From Halorientalis salina (lineage in GTDB: Archaea; Halobacteriota; Halobacteria; Halobacteriales; Haloarculaceae): DNA of 64,000 nucleotides. The notes beneath the pieces were generated by a model. It was not told the DNA's origin, did not search any database, and worked only from the letters and a program-made list of their open reading frames with translations. The stretch spans positions 62,001 through 126,000 of the forward strand of contig NZ_SOSC01000007.1 of assembly GCF_005049285.1 (NCBI RefSeq). The letters are read 5' to 3'. The position numbers and the translations under genes are program-made. Below are positions 1 to 7,624 of the stretch, piece by piece; the stretch's first letter is position 1, and every line of letters starts with the position of its first letter.

Positions 1-1289
1 AGGTCGCGACCCTGGGCGAGGCGACCGGGCTCCCGAACGAGACGGCGGCCGCCGTCGCCGCCGTTCTCGCCGCGCTGGTCGTGACAGGAGTCGTCCTGTT
101 CTCCCTCCTGATGAAGGCCCTGAGCGAGGCCGACCGGGCGTTCGGCGGGACGGCCGCGCCCGCCAGCGCCGGGTCGCCCACGCAGATCGACGTTTCGGAA
201 CTCACTGCCGGAGCCGTCCGGGCCGCGCCACCGGAAGTGTTCCATGAGATGAGCGAAGAGGAGTCCGTCGCGCTCGCCCGGGAGGCGATGGACGACGACA
301 ACCCGGAGAAGGCCCAGGCCATCCTCGACCGCTTCGACGACGAACAGGAGGCACAGGAAGCCGAGGGCGAGGGCGACGCGGCGGCAGCGGCCGGCGGTGC
401 TGCCGCGGGCGCGGCCGCCCAGGGCGACGGGGGCGAGGGCGGCACCGCGGCCGGGACGGCCGCCGGCATGATGAACGCCTTCACCGAAGACGAGACGACC
501 GAGGAGGACATCGGCGGCTACTACTACGACGTGGCCTTCATCCTGGAGTCGCTGACCTCCAAGGCGTTCCGCATCGTTGGCCTGTTCATGCTCGTGCTCG
601 GCGGCTCGTTCGTCTGGCTCTACCAGGGCGGGATCCGGCGCATCAAGGACACCTTCTTCGGCCAGATGCCCGCCGGCCTCCAGCCGGACGTCGAGATCGT
701 CACGCTCCACCCCGTCGAGGCGCTCATCTTCGAGATCAAGTTCTCGACGTTGCTGGCGGCGGTGGTGACGGTGCCGCTGGTGCTGTACTACGCCTGGCCG
801 GCGCTGAAAGAGCGCGGCCTCGTTCGCGGTGACCCCAGGGTCATGCTCGTCTGGGGCGGCTCGCTGATCCTGGGCGTCATCGGCGGGAGCATCGTCGGGT
901 TCCTCTACGTCGCGCCCACGATCATCTCCTGGCTGGCGGCCGACGCGGTCCAGTCGAACATGGTGATCGCCTACCGGATCAACAACTTCGGCTGGCTGGT
1001 CATCTACACGACCGTCGGCATCGGCTTGCTCGCGGAGATTCCCGTCTCGATGGCGCTGTTCCACGTCGGTAACGTCGTCTCCTATCACACGATGCGCAGC
1101 TACTGGCGACAGGTGGTCGTCGTCGTCTTCGCCGTCTCGGCGCTGGTCTCGCCACGGGGCGTGTTCACGATGCTGATGTTGGCCGTCCCGGCGACGGCGG
1201 CCTATCTGGCCGGGCTGTTCCTGCTGTGGGTCATCACGCTCGGCGGCCGTCGTGGTCGGCCGGAGCCGGCGGGGACGACCGCCGACTGA
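1..1289 (+). CDS. tatC: Sec-independent protein translocase TatC (two-domain TatCt type), C-terminal part
   Basis: Membrane component of the twin-arginine translocase, which exports folded proteins and is the main export route in haloarchaea. The reading frame is open from base 3, so the start lies left of the window. The visible part has one hydrophobic segment, then a long linker rich in Ala, Gly, Glu and Asp (about bases 240-540), then a TatC domain: the short helix and loop before the HPVEALIFEIKFS stretch, followed by at least five membrane segments. One membrane helix ahead of the linker and a full TatC domain after it match the known haloarchaeal TatCt architecture of two fused TatC units; the first unit would lie outside the window. 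The stop is only 9 nt from the stop of the convergent FNT gene. Confidence 0.88.
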   Translation, partial: VATLGEATGLPNETAAAVAAVLAALVVTGVVLFSLLMKALSEADRAFGGTAAPASAGSPTQIDVSELTAGAVRAAPPEVFHEMSEEESVALAREAMDDDNPEKAQAILDRFDDEQEAQEAEGEGDAAAAAGGAAAGAAAQGDGGEGGTAAGTAAGMMNAFTEDETTEEDIGGYYYDVAFILESLTSKAFRIVGLFMLVLGGSFVWLYQGGIRRIKDTFFGQMPAGLQPDVEIVTLHPVEALIFEIKFSTLLAAVVTVPLVLYYAWPALKERGLVRGDPRVMLVWGGSLILGVIGGSIVGFLYVAPTIISWLAADAVQSNMVIAYRINNFGWLVIYTTVGIGLLAEIPVSMALFHVGNVVSYHTMRSYWRQVVVVVFAVSALVSPRGVFTMLMLAVPATAAYLAGLFLLWVITLGGRRGRPEPAGTTAD

Positions 1290-1298
1290 TGGGCTGGC

Positions 1299-2210
1299 TC
1301 ACCGGCCGAACAGCCACGTCCGCATGGAGAGCGTCTGTTGTCGCGAGATTTCCTCGGGGAGGCTCCGACTGAGCTGGCCGAAGTTGAGCACGGTGACGAG
1401 GAAGACGCCGCCGAGGGTGTTGCCCAGCAGGACTGGAATCACGAACTCCCACAGGCCGACGAGCAGGCGCTCCTGGCCGAGGAACACGAGGTAGGCGACG
1501 TCACAGACGCTGACGACGACGTGGTACAGGCCAGTCACCGGAATGGTGTAGATGACGATGTACACCAGGAACACGCGCGCGAACGAGTCGCGGACGGCGT
1601 GTTCGAGCCAGACGACGCCGGCGACGAGCCACCCGGCGAAGACGGCCTTGAAGAGGAGGTCCCACCACGGCGTCTCGATGCCGGCTTGCCCGATTTCGGT
1701 CGCGCTCGCCGCAGTCGTCGCGTCGAACACGCCGGTGTTGGCCAGGACGAACGCGCCGACGGCCGCCCCGGAGACGTTTCCCGCGAGCACGAGTACCCAG
1801 ACGCGTACCACTGCAGGGACACTGCACACCCGGGTCAACGCGAGCGTTACGGGCGTCAGCGTGTTCTCCGTGTACAACTGGTAGCGGCCCATGATGATGT
1901 AGAGAAAGCCCAGCGGGTACAACAGCGGACTGACCAGTCCCGTCGGGTCGGGGGCGGCGGCTCGCACCGTCGCGTACCCGAAGAAGGTGACCGTGATCGC
2001 CAGGCCGGCGGACAGGCCGCTGAGGTAGAGGGCTCTCCGTCGGGCGCTGATTTCGTGGAACGCCGTCAGTACGACCCGGTGGAATATCTCGTCCGTGGAG
2101 AACCGGTCGGGAACGACGTCTCCGTATGCCGGCCCACGGCCACCGGGGAGGTCGTCCCGGCCGGTGGCCGGGCTGTCGGTGTCGTCGCCGCGGTCGGACC
2201 CAGGGCTCAT
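1299..2210 (-). CDS. Formate/nitrite transporter (FNT) family channel
   Basis: Pentameric anion channel of the FNT family, expected to move formate, nitrite or a related small anion across the cytoplasmic membrane. The protein has about 303 residues: a hydrophilic Asp/Gly-rich N-terminus of about 45 residues, then six membrane segments including the re-entrant YTENTLTPVTLAL loop and the GLYHVVVS segment, which carries the central histidine of FNT pores. I chose the ATG at 2210; a TTG ten codons upstream (2240) would also be in frame. The gene is a clear paralogue of the FNT part of the FNT-UspA fusion at 13132-14973 (shared PLLYPLGFLYIIMG/YTENTL and VIPVLLGNT blocks) but ends after the channel with no UspA domain. 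The substrate cannot be told from sequence. Confidence 0.85.
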   Translation of the reverse strand: MSPGSDRGDDTDSPATGRDDLPGGRGPAYGDVVPDRFSTDEIFHRVVLTAFHEISARRRALYLSGLSAGLAITVTFFGYATVRAAAPDPTGLVSPLLYPLGFLYIIMGRYQLYTENTLTPVTLALTRVCSVPAVVRVWVLVLAGNVSGAAVGAFVLANTGVFDATTAASATEIGQAGIETPWWDLLFKAVFAGWLVAGVVWLEHAVRDSFARVFLVYIVIYTIPVTGLYHVVVSVCDVAYLVFLGQERLLVGLWEFVIPVLLGNTLGGVFLVTVLNFGQLSRSLPEEISRQQTLSMRTWLFGR

Positions 2211-2371
2211 GTTCCCCGAGTCCACGTTCTCGCCAATCAAACTACGCCGCGACCGCTCGAGGCTGCCGGTCCGGTGACGCGCCCACTCTCTGAACCGACC
2301 CGCATCCAGTCGTCTCTACTCCGTCCGCAGTGCGCGAACACCGTTTACACAGGCGATACCCATGTTTCGGT

Positions 2372-2665
2372 ATGCCCGACGATGGTTCCGACGGCGATTC
2401 CCCCGATGCAGACATCGCACACCGACGAGTATCGACGGATCCGGACGAGGCCGACTACGAGTTTCTGGAACTCGTCGCCGAACTGGAAGGGTGTGACGTG
2501 ACGGCCCTCCCGCCGATGCATCCCCGGATCGACGACATCGTGAGCGAGGTGTTCTCGGACCCGCCCTCGGCGGACGCACAGGTCGAGGTCCAGTTCTCCT
2601 ACTTCGGCTACCGGGTCGAGATGGACCAGGCCGGCAACGTCTCGCTGATGCGGATCCCCCGGTGA
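2372..2665 (+). CDS. HalOD1 output-domain protein
   Basis: Small acidic protein of 97 residues, almost entirely a HalOD1 (halobacterial output domain 1) module: YEFLELVAELEG followed by PRIDDIVSEVF, then a beta-rich end (VEVQFSYFGYRVEMDQAGNVSLMRI). HalOD1 proteins are thought to act as output partners in haloarchaeal signalling, but their biochemical role is unknown. The ATG at 2372 was chosen because the domain follows after a short acidic leader; an in-frame earlier codon at 2330 would add a basic, unlike-looking N-terminus. It lies alone between the divergent FNT gene and a convergent membrane protein. Confidence 0.75.
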   Translation: MPDDGSDGDSPDADIAHRRVSTDPDEADYEFLELVAELEGCDVTALPPMHPRIDDIVSEVFSDPPSADAQVEVQFSYFGYRVEMDQAGNVSLMRIPR

Positions 2666-2707
2666 GGTCCGGCTACGGTCAGCGTCGACGCGACAGCGAC
2701 GAATCGG

Positions 2708-3730
2708 CTACTGTTGCGTATCGCGCAGGATCAGCGGCTCGATAGCCAGCGTTCGCTTCGCGACCGTGAGAATCCGGAGGAGGTAGGAGACGAACAGCAT
2801 GAACGGCGCGAGCGTCACCGCAAAGGCACCGCCGACGACGAGGACGATGTGATCGAGTCCCAGCGTGCTCCCGGGGAACGTGCCCCCGTCGACCACGGCG
2901 GCCATGATTCCGGCGACGGCCAGTGCCGGCACCGCCGCATAGAGGATCAGCTGCGAGAGGTCGATCAGCGCCCACTGGAAGTACAGCGTCTTGACGTGCT
3001 CGCGAGCCGGGCCGAACATCGACAGCGCCGTTTTCAGTTCGTCGAGCAGCCCGTGTTGGTCCTCGGAGAGCGTCCCCTCGTACTCGTTGTCGATGCGCTC
3101 GACCATGTATATCTTCCAGCTGTAGTTGAAGTTCAGCGCGGCGAACAGCACGTCGAACGAGCCGAACTGTGCGCCGTCGAGATGGTCACGAACGATGTCG
3201 ACGTTTCCGACGACGCTGTCGGCGAACTCGTCGACCTCCGTCCGGAGGGCGTCGTCGCCGGTTCCGGCGACCGAATCCCGGAGCGCCTCGGCTCGCTGTG
3301 CCGTCACGCCGAGTATCTCGCGGAGGTACTCGGCCGGGTCCGTGGGGCTGGGGGCGCCGATCAGCTCTTCGGTGAAGTCCCGTGCGTCCATCGAGCTGCT
3401 CATCCGCTCGCGCTGGTCGCCGAGCGGCCCGTTCTCCTGGCTCAGGACGAGCTGTCCGATCGTGACGACGAGCGTCGTTCCGGTCACGATCACGGTGATC
3501 ATCGTCGAGAACAGCGTCTCGATGACGTCCTCGGACGCGACCTGCTGTGCGAACGGCGGTGAGAGACCGGCGACGACGATCACGAACGCGACGAACACGG
3601 CACCGGTCAGGATCCCGGTGAGGAACAGCCGGTTGACGCGCAACAGGATCCAGAGTTTCGTCCGACTCTCGCCGGCGCGCTCGCGCATGGTGTTGGCCGT
3701 GCTAACGTCCGTGTCCTCGGCCATGCTCAC
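2708..3730 (-). CDS. Haloarchaeal four-helix membrane protein of unknown function
   Basis: About 340 residues. I see two membrane segments near the N-terminus (about 27-54 and 70-95), a central hydrophilic domain of about 150 residues with a conserved-looking PAEYLREILG and NYSWKIYMVERIDNEYEG region, and two membrane segments at the C-terminus (about 255-285 and 295-325). I do not recognise a characterised family. The GTG at 3730 forms a GTGA overlap with the stop of the upstream DUF4177 gene, which suggests translational coupling; an ATG two codons later (3724) is the alternative start. The two genes form an apparent two-gene operon on the minus strand. Confidence 0.7.
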   Translation of the reverse strand: MSMAEDTDVSTANTMRERAGESRTKLWILLRVNRLFLTGILTGAVFVAFVIVVAGLSPPFAQQVASEDVIETLFSTMITVIVTGTTLVVTIGQLVLSQENGPLGDQRERMSSSMDARDFTEELIGAPSPTDPAEYLREILGVTAQRAEALRDSVAGTGDDALRTEVDEFADSVVGNVDIVRDHLDGAQFGSFDVLFAALNFNYSWKIYMVERIDNEYEGTLSEDQHGLLDELKTALSMFGPAREHVKTLYFQWALIDLSQLILYAAVPALAVAGIMAAVVDGGTFPGSTLGLDHIVLVVGGAFAVTLAPFMLFVSYLLRILTVAKRTLAIEPLILRDTQQ

Positions 3731-3921
3731 TCACCCGTCCCTGCCGGTCGCTTGAACACGAGATACTTCGTCCCGCCGCCCTCGTACTCGATCGTGCTCA
3801 CGAGCTCCCAGCCGTCCGCACCCAGCTCGTTCAGCTCTGTTTTCGGGTCCGTCGCCTCCTTTTTGACCTCGTCGCGCGGCGGACGGAGCGTCTCGTACTC
3901 CCAGCGGGTGGGTTCGGGCAT
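3727..3921 (-). CDS. DUF4177-like small protein
   Basis: A 64-residue soluble protein with the pattern of DUF4177: an N-terminal WEYETL strand, then a helix ending in ELNELGADGWELVS and closing strands TIEYEGGGTKYLVFKRP. The ELGADGWELV motif is the hallmark of this family, whose function is unknown. It is the first gene of a two-gene minus-strand unit; its TGA stop overlaps the GTG start of the membrane protein at 2708-3730, so the two are probably translated together. The ATG at 3921 is the only reasonable start. Confidence 0.75.
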   Translation of the reverse strand: MPEPTRWEYETLRPPRDEVKKEATDPKTELNELGADGWELVSTIEYEGGGTKYLVFKRPAGTGE

Positions 3922-4005
3922 CGCCCTCTAGTTGGTGCTACTGTCCCCTAACGTCGGTGGCTACGCGTGTCGACGTGTCGAATCACGGGTGTTGTGCTCC
4001 CCACC

Positions 4006-4512
4006 TCACCGGAGTCGATGGCCCCGTCCGCGGAGCCGCTCGCGCAACCGTTCTACGGCGTGTCCGATCTTGCGCCGCGCGAGGGAGTGCTGCCTGGCGG
4101 GCAGATCACTGTCCGCCAGCCAGCGACGCATCGTCGTCGCGCCCGATTTCCGACGGATGTCGACCTCGTCGGCGTGTTTGAGCGGGTGTCGCAGCCAGTT
4201 GCACTCGTCGTGGGCGTACACGTCGGTTCGATCCGGCCGAGTCGCGAACAGGACGACGTGGAGCTGTCGCTCGGCGAACGGCCCGGATCGGTACGCCCAG
4301 CTCCCGTCGGTGCTGCTCCCCGTCGGCGTGTAGTGGAACATGCTCAACGGGTCCCACGTGAAGCCGCCGGCTTCGAGCGCTGCGGCGACCTCGTCGTGCG
4401 GGCGGTGGACGGTCGCGACGTACCCGGACGGGTACACCTGCGTGGTCGGCTGTCCGACGACGCCGGTCAGTCGGTTGAGAACCGGTCCGAGCCGCTGGCG
4501 GAACCGGCGCAT
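4006..4512 (-). CDS. Uncharacterised haloarchaeal protein
   Basis: About 168 residues, basic for a haloarchaeal protein (arginine-rich C-terminus with RRKIGHAVERLRERLRGRGHR). The N-terminal half has a PSGYVATVHRPHDEVAAALEAGGF stretch and aromatic-rich strands; a central segment (DVYAHDECNWLRHPLKHADEVDIRRKSG) carries a Cys and several His. I cannot assign a family. ATG at 4512 is preferred; a GTG at 4548 would add twelve residues. Codon use is like that of its neighbours, which supports it as a real gene. Confidence 0.6.
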   Translation of the reverse strand: MRRFRQRLGPVLNRLTGVVGQPTTQVYPSGYVATVHRPHDEVAAALEAGGFTWDPLSMFHYTPTGSSTDGSWAYRSGPFAERQLHVVLFATRPDRTDVYAHDECNWLRHPLKHADEVDIRRKSGATTMRRWLADSDLPARQHSLARRKIGHAVERLRERLRGRGHRLR

Positions 4513-4707
4513 GACGTTCGACTGGATGGGTGTGTTCACAGTTACCACTGCCTAAAGGACGGGCGCGACGAGGATACGTGTTGCCCGTCGCCGAACCGGT
4601 GGCCCTGGCGCGGGAAGCGACCCACACCGCGACCAGTGGAGGCGTGAGCGGTGACTGCGTTCGTGTAGCTTTTTATCGGATGCTGCAAATATGCACGTGA
4701 GAATACT

Positions 4708-4803
4708 ATGGGAGCACTGAGTATCCGGGGACGGCGTCTCGTCGATCGACCGCATGGAACGGAAACGTACCGCTCGGAGGTGAGTCTGGGATGCCGAAAA
4801 TAA
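4708..4803 (+). other. Short upstream ORF overlapping the RHH gene start
   Basis: A 31-codon ATG-initiated frame (MGALSIRGRR...EVSLGCRK) that runs through the Shine-Dalgarno sequence and overlaps the first 13 bases of the ribbon-helix-helix gene in another frame. The same arrangement (upstream frame reading Glu-Val-Ser-x-Gly across GGAGGTGAGT and ending at the next gene start) occurs at 63851-63910. It may be a leader peptide or chance; there is no homology evidence. Confidence 0.25.
4776..4783 (+). promoter_or_regulatory. Strong Shine-Dalgarno sequence for the RHH gene
   Basis: GGAGGTGA, eight bases complementary to the end of haloarchaeal 16S rRNA, seven bases before ATG 4791. Most haloarchaeal mRNAs are leaderless, so so strong a site is unusual; it also fixes the start codon. 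Confidence 0.6.
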
Positions 4804-4967
4804 GCGTGGAGGTGCCTCAGGAACTCCTGGACGACCTGGACGACCACGTCGGCGGCGACGGGAAGTTCGTCAACCGCAGCGAGGCTATTCGGGCCTCGGT
4901 TAGGAAGACGCTGGACCAGTTAGACGAGATCGACGCCCGCCACGGCAGGTTAGACGATGAGCAGTGA
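4791..4967 (+). CDS. Ribbon-helix-helix (CopG-type) DNA-binding protein
   Basis: A 58-residue protein with the full RHH fold: N-terminal strand MPKISVEVPQ, first helix ELLDDLDDHV, a KFVNRSEAIRAS turn and second helix (the NRSEAIR signature of CopG-like regulators), and an acidic tail. RHH proteins bind DNA as dimers through the paired beta strands (Lys3, Ser5, Glu7 face the groove). Its last 11 bases overlap the start of the queuosine-precursor transporter in another frame, so the two are very probably co-translated; the regulator may control that transporter or tRNA-modification genes (inference). Start fixed by the GGAGGTGA site seven bases upstream. Confidence 0.85.
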   Translation: MPKISVEVPQELLDDLDDHVGGDGKFVNRSEAIRASVRKTLDQLDEIDARHGRLDDEQ

Positions 4968-5652
4968 CCACCCGACGGTCGCGCAGGTCGGCCTCGTCTC
5001 GCTGTTCGTCACGGCGCTGGTCACCGCCCAGGTAACCGCCTCGAAGGTGCTGGCCTTCGGGTTGCCCTTCTCGCTGCCGGTCGCCGGCGAGGCGCTCGTG
5101 TTGCCGGGCGCGGCGCTGGCCTACGCGGTCACCTTCTTCGCCTCGGACTGTTACACCGAGCTGTACGGGAAACGGGCCGCACAGGTCGTCGTCAACGTCG
5201 GCTTCTTCATGAACTTCGTCCTCCTCCTGCTGGTCTGGTCGACCATCGCCGCACCGGTCGCGGGCAACTCCCCGGTCGGCGCGGGGGCCTTCCAGCAGGT
5301 ACTGGGCGCGAGCACGGGCGTCGTCGTCGCGAGCCTTTTGGCGTATCTCGTCAGTCAGAACTGGGACGTGATCGTCTTCCACCGCATCAGGGAACTGACC
5401 GACGGCGACGCGCTGTGGCTCCGCAACGTCGGGTCGACGGCGACGAGCCAACTGCTGGACACGGTCATCTTCGTCACGGTCGCGTTCGTCGTCTTCCAGG
5501 GCGTTCCCCTGGAACTGGCCCTCTCACTGATGGTCGGGCAATACCTGTTCAAACTGCTGATCGCGGTCGTGGACACGCCCTTCGTCTACCTCGTCGTCGC
5601 GGCGGTCCGGTCCCGGAACGCAGATCTGGCAGAACCCGCGGTCGCGGACTAG
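4957..5652 (+). CDS. Queuosine precursor transporter (YhhQ/DUF165 family)
   Basis: Integral membrane protein of 231 residues with about six helices. Family marks: SDCYTELYGKRAAQVVVNVGF (the D-x-x-TE-x-YGKK-like motif) and NVGSTATSQLLDTVIFV in the C-terminal half. YhhQ proteins import deazapurine precursors (preQ0/preQ1). In archaea the likely beneficiary is archaeosine at tRNA position 15, made from preQ0 (known for the pathway; its link to this gene is inferred). The start ATG overlaps the upstream RHH gene by 11 bases. The stop is the TAG within a CTAG palindrome that is also the stop of the convergent rlmE gene. Confidence 0.87.
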   Translation: MSSDHPTVAQVGLVSLFVTALVTAQVTASKVLAFGLPFSLPVAGEALVLPGAALAYAVTFFASDCYTELYGKRAAQVVVNVGFFMNFVLLLLVWSTIAAPVAGNSPVGAGAFQQVLGASTGVVVASLLAYLVSQNWDVIVFHRIRELTDGDALWLRNVGSTATSQLLDTVIFVTVAFVVFQGVPLELALSLMVGQYLFKLLIAVVDTPFVYLVVAAVRSRNADLAEPAVAD

Positions 5653-6419
5653 TTGACCGGCTGGGCGAAGGCGTACTTGGGTTTCACGTCGTCGACGCGC
5701 ACTTCGACGGTCTCCCCCTCTTCGACGCCGGAGACGAACAGGGTGAAGCCCTCGACCTTGGCGATGCCGTCGCCCTCGCTGCCGATGTCCTCGATGGTCA
5801 CTTCGACGGTGTCGCCCTCGCTGACGGGCGCGGTCAGGCGGTGTTTCCCGACCAGATACAGCTCCGAGGAAGAGTCACGAGAGGCGTCCGGGCGGACTTC
5901 GCGGACGTACTCGAACTCCGAATCGATGTCCTCCTTGAGCGGGTCGACGTCCTGGCCGTCGAACACCTTGGCGGCGAAGTCGCCGCCGGTATCGAGCACG
6001 TCCAGTGCGACCTCGAAGGCCTGGCGGGCGAGGTGGACCGAGCGGGCGTGGTCGACGCTGTACTCGCCAGTCATGTTCGGTGCCATGTCCGAGAGCACGG
6101 TGTCGGCCTTGCCGACGCGCTCGACCACTTCGGCCTTGGTCTCCTCGTCGGTCATGTCGCCTCGGACGTACTCGACGGTCGCGTCCGGGTCCTCCAGGTC
6201 GTCGATGCGCTGGCGGTCGACGCCGACGACGGTGCCCCGAGAACCGACCTCCTCGGCGGCGACCTGGAGCCAGCCGCCGGGGGCGGCCCCGAGGTCGACG
6301 ACGGTGCGGCCGTCGCCCAGCAGGCCCGTCGCCTGGTCGAGCTGTTTGAGCTTGTAGGCCGACCGGGCGCGGTACCCCTCCTGTTTGGCCCGGTTGTAGT
6401 ACTCGTCTTTACCTGACAT
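5649..6419 (-). CDS. rlmE: 23S rRNA 2'-O-ribose methyltransferase RlmE (FtsJ) with TRAM domain
   Basis: SAM-dependent methyltransferase expected to 2'-O-methylate a uridine of the 23S rRNA A-loop. Of 256 residues, 1-190 form the RrmJ/FtsJ domain: SAM-binding motif VDLGAAPGGW at 41-50 and the K-D-K-E catalytic tetrad visible as Lys23, Asp111 (SDMAPN), Lys151 (AAKVF) and Glu186 (SSELYLV). Residues about 197-254 form a TRAM domain, an RNA-binding OB-like module that bacterial RlmE lacks but haloarchaeal homologues carry. ATG at 6419 begins the expected MSGKDEYYNRAKQEGYRARSAYKL sequence. The gene ends in the shared CTAG stop with the convergent transporter. Confidence 0.93.
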   Translation of the reverse strand: MSGKDEYYNRAKQEGYRARSAYKLKQLDQATGLLGDGRTVVDLGAAPGGWLQVAAEEVGSRGTVVGVDRQRIDDLEDPDATVEYVRGDMTDEETKAEVVERVGKADTVLSDMAPNMTGEYSVDHARSVHLARQAFEVALDVLDTGGDFAAKVFDGQDVDPLKEDIDSEFEYVREVRPDASRDSSSELYLVGKHRLTAPVSEGDTVEVTIEDIGSEGDGIAKVEGFTLFVSGVEEGETVEVRVDDVKPKYAFAQPVN

Positions 6420-6559
6420 CGTTGCCTCGCAGACCCGGTCGCCGCGTGCCCGTCCGGGCGTCGCGGACGGAAACCGTTTGGTGCATACCTACCGAGAGAC
6501 GGCCGACGCTGATAGGCGTGACGCACCTGCTCGGCGGCTTCGGGGGCGGTCGATGCCGA

Positions 6560-7588
6560 TCAGCGACCCTCGATCCCGACGCCCTCGGCCAGCAACTCGT
6601 GGGACCGAAGCGCCTCGTCGTGGCCGTCGATCACGTGCTGGATCATCACCTCGTCGACGCCGACGCGGTCGGCGAGCTGATCGAGCAAGCCCGCGAGCGT
6701 TTCCGGACTTCCCGAAATCGCTCGCGGCCACTCGTCGTCGTCGAGCGTCGCCGGCGTCGGGTCGGGGACGCCGCCGAGTTCGTCGATGGCCTCCTCGACG
6801 GTCGGTCGCGTCCCGACGACGCCGCGCTCCATGCGCTTGTACGTGGCTTCGGCCACCGCGCGGCGCCGCGCGGCCTCCTCGTCGGTGTCGGCACAGACCG
6901 CGTTCACCGCGACTGCTCCCCGCGGCTCGTCGACTCCGCCGCCCAGGTTCGAGCGCTCGAAGGTCTCGCGGTACTCCTCGAAGGCGTGGGTGGCGAACTG
7001 CGGGCGGATGAACGCCGCGAAACAGAAGCGCAGGCCGAGTTCGCCCGCGATGGCCGCGCTCGACGGGCTCGATCCGAGCACCCAGGGAACAGGCTCGTCC
7101 GCGCCCGACCGGGGAATCTCCAGGTCGCTGTAGGCGTGGCCCTCCGGGTAGTCGTCGTAGAGGTGGGTGACGACGGCCTCGATCTTCTCGGCGTGGTCCT
7201 CGTCGGGGTTCCGGACGCGCCGCTCCGTTTCGAGGGCGCGGTCGGCGGCCGGCGAGCCGTTGGCCCGCCCCAGTCCCGCGTCGATGCGGCCCGGTGCGAG
7301 CGCGTCCAGCGCGCCGAACTGCTCGGCGACCTTGAACGGGCTGTAGTGGTTGAGCAACACCGCCCCAGAGCCGAGGCGGATCGAGTCGGTCTCGGCGGCC
7401 AGATGCCCGAGCAAGACCTCGGGGGTCGTCCCCGCGAGCGTGCTGGCCATGCCGTGGTGTTCGGCCACCCAGAACCGCTCGAAGCCGAGGCGTTCGGCCT
7501 GCTGTGCGGCCTCGACGGTGTTCCGATACGCGTCGGTCGCGGTGCCGTCCTCGGGCACCGGCGAGAGGTCGACGGCGGAGAGTTTCAC
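6560..7588 (-). CDS. LLM-class flavin-dependent oxidoreductase (MsnO8-like)
   Basis: A 342-residue protein of the bacterial-luciferase-like (LLM) superfamily, with a TIM barrel binding FMN or F420. Visible marks: N-terminal strand MKLSAVDLSPV, the FWVAEHHGM motif, the IRLGSGAVLLNHYSPFKVAEQFGALDALAPGRIDAGLGRANG core (about 70-110), and WVLGSSPSSAAIAGELGLRFCFA in the middle. This arrangement matches the MsnO8 subgroup, whose substrates are mostly unknown. It stands alone between rlmE and the metal ATPase, all on the minus strand; the 36 nt gap to the ATPase stop would allow read-through. No function beyond oxidoreductase can be supported. Confidence 0.85.
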   Translation of the reverse strand: MKLSAVDLSPVPEDGTATDAYRNTVEAAQQAERLGFERFWVAEHHGMASTLAGTTPEVLLGHLAAETDSIRLGSGAVLLNHYSPFKVAEQFGALDALAPGRIDAGLGRANGSPAADRALETERRVRNPDEDHAEKIEAVVTHLYDDYPEGHAYSDLEIPRSGADEPVPWVLGSSPSSAAIAGELGLRFCFAAFIRPQFATHAFEEYRETFERSNLGGGVDEPRGAVAVNAVCADTDEEAARRRAVAEATYKRMERGVVGTRPTVEEAIDELGGVPDPTPATLDDDEWPRAISGSPETLAGLLDQLADRVGVDEVMIQHVIDGHDEALRSHELLAEGVGIEGR

Positions 7589-7624
7589 GGCCCCACTCCG
7601 GGCCTGGACGGGAAAACGGTTCGG

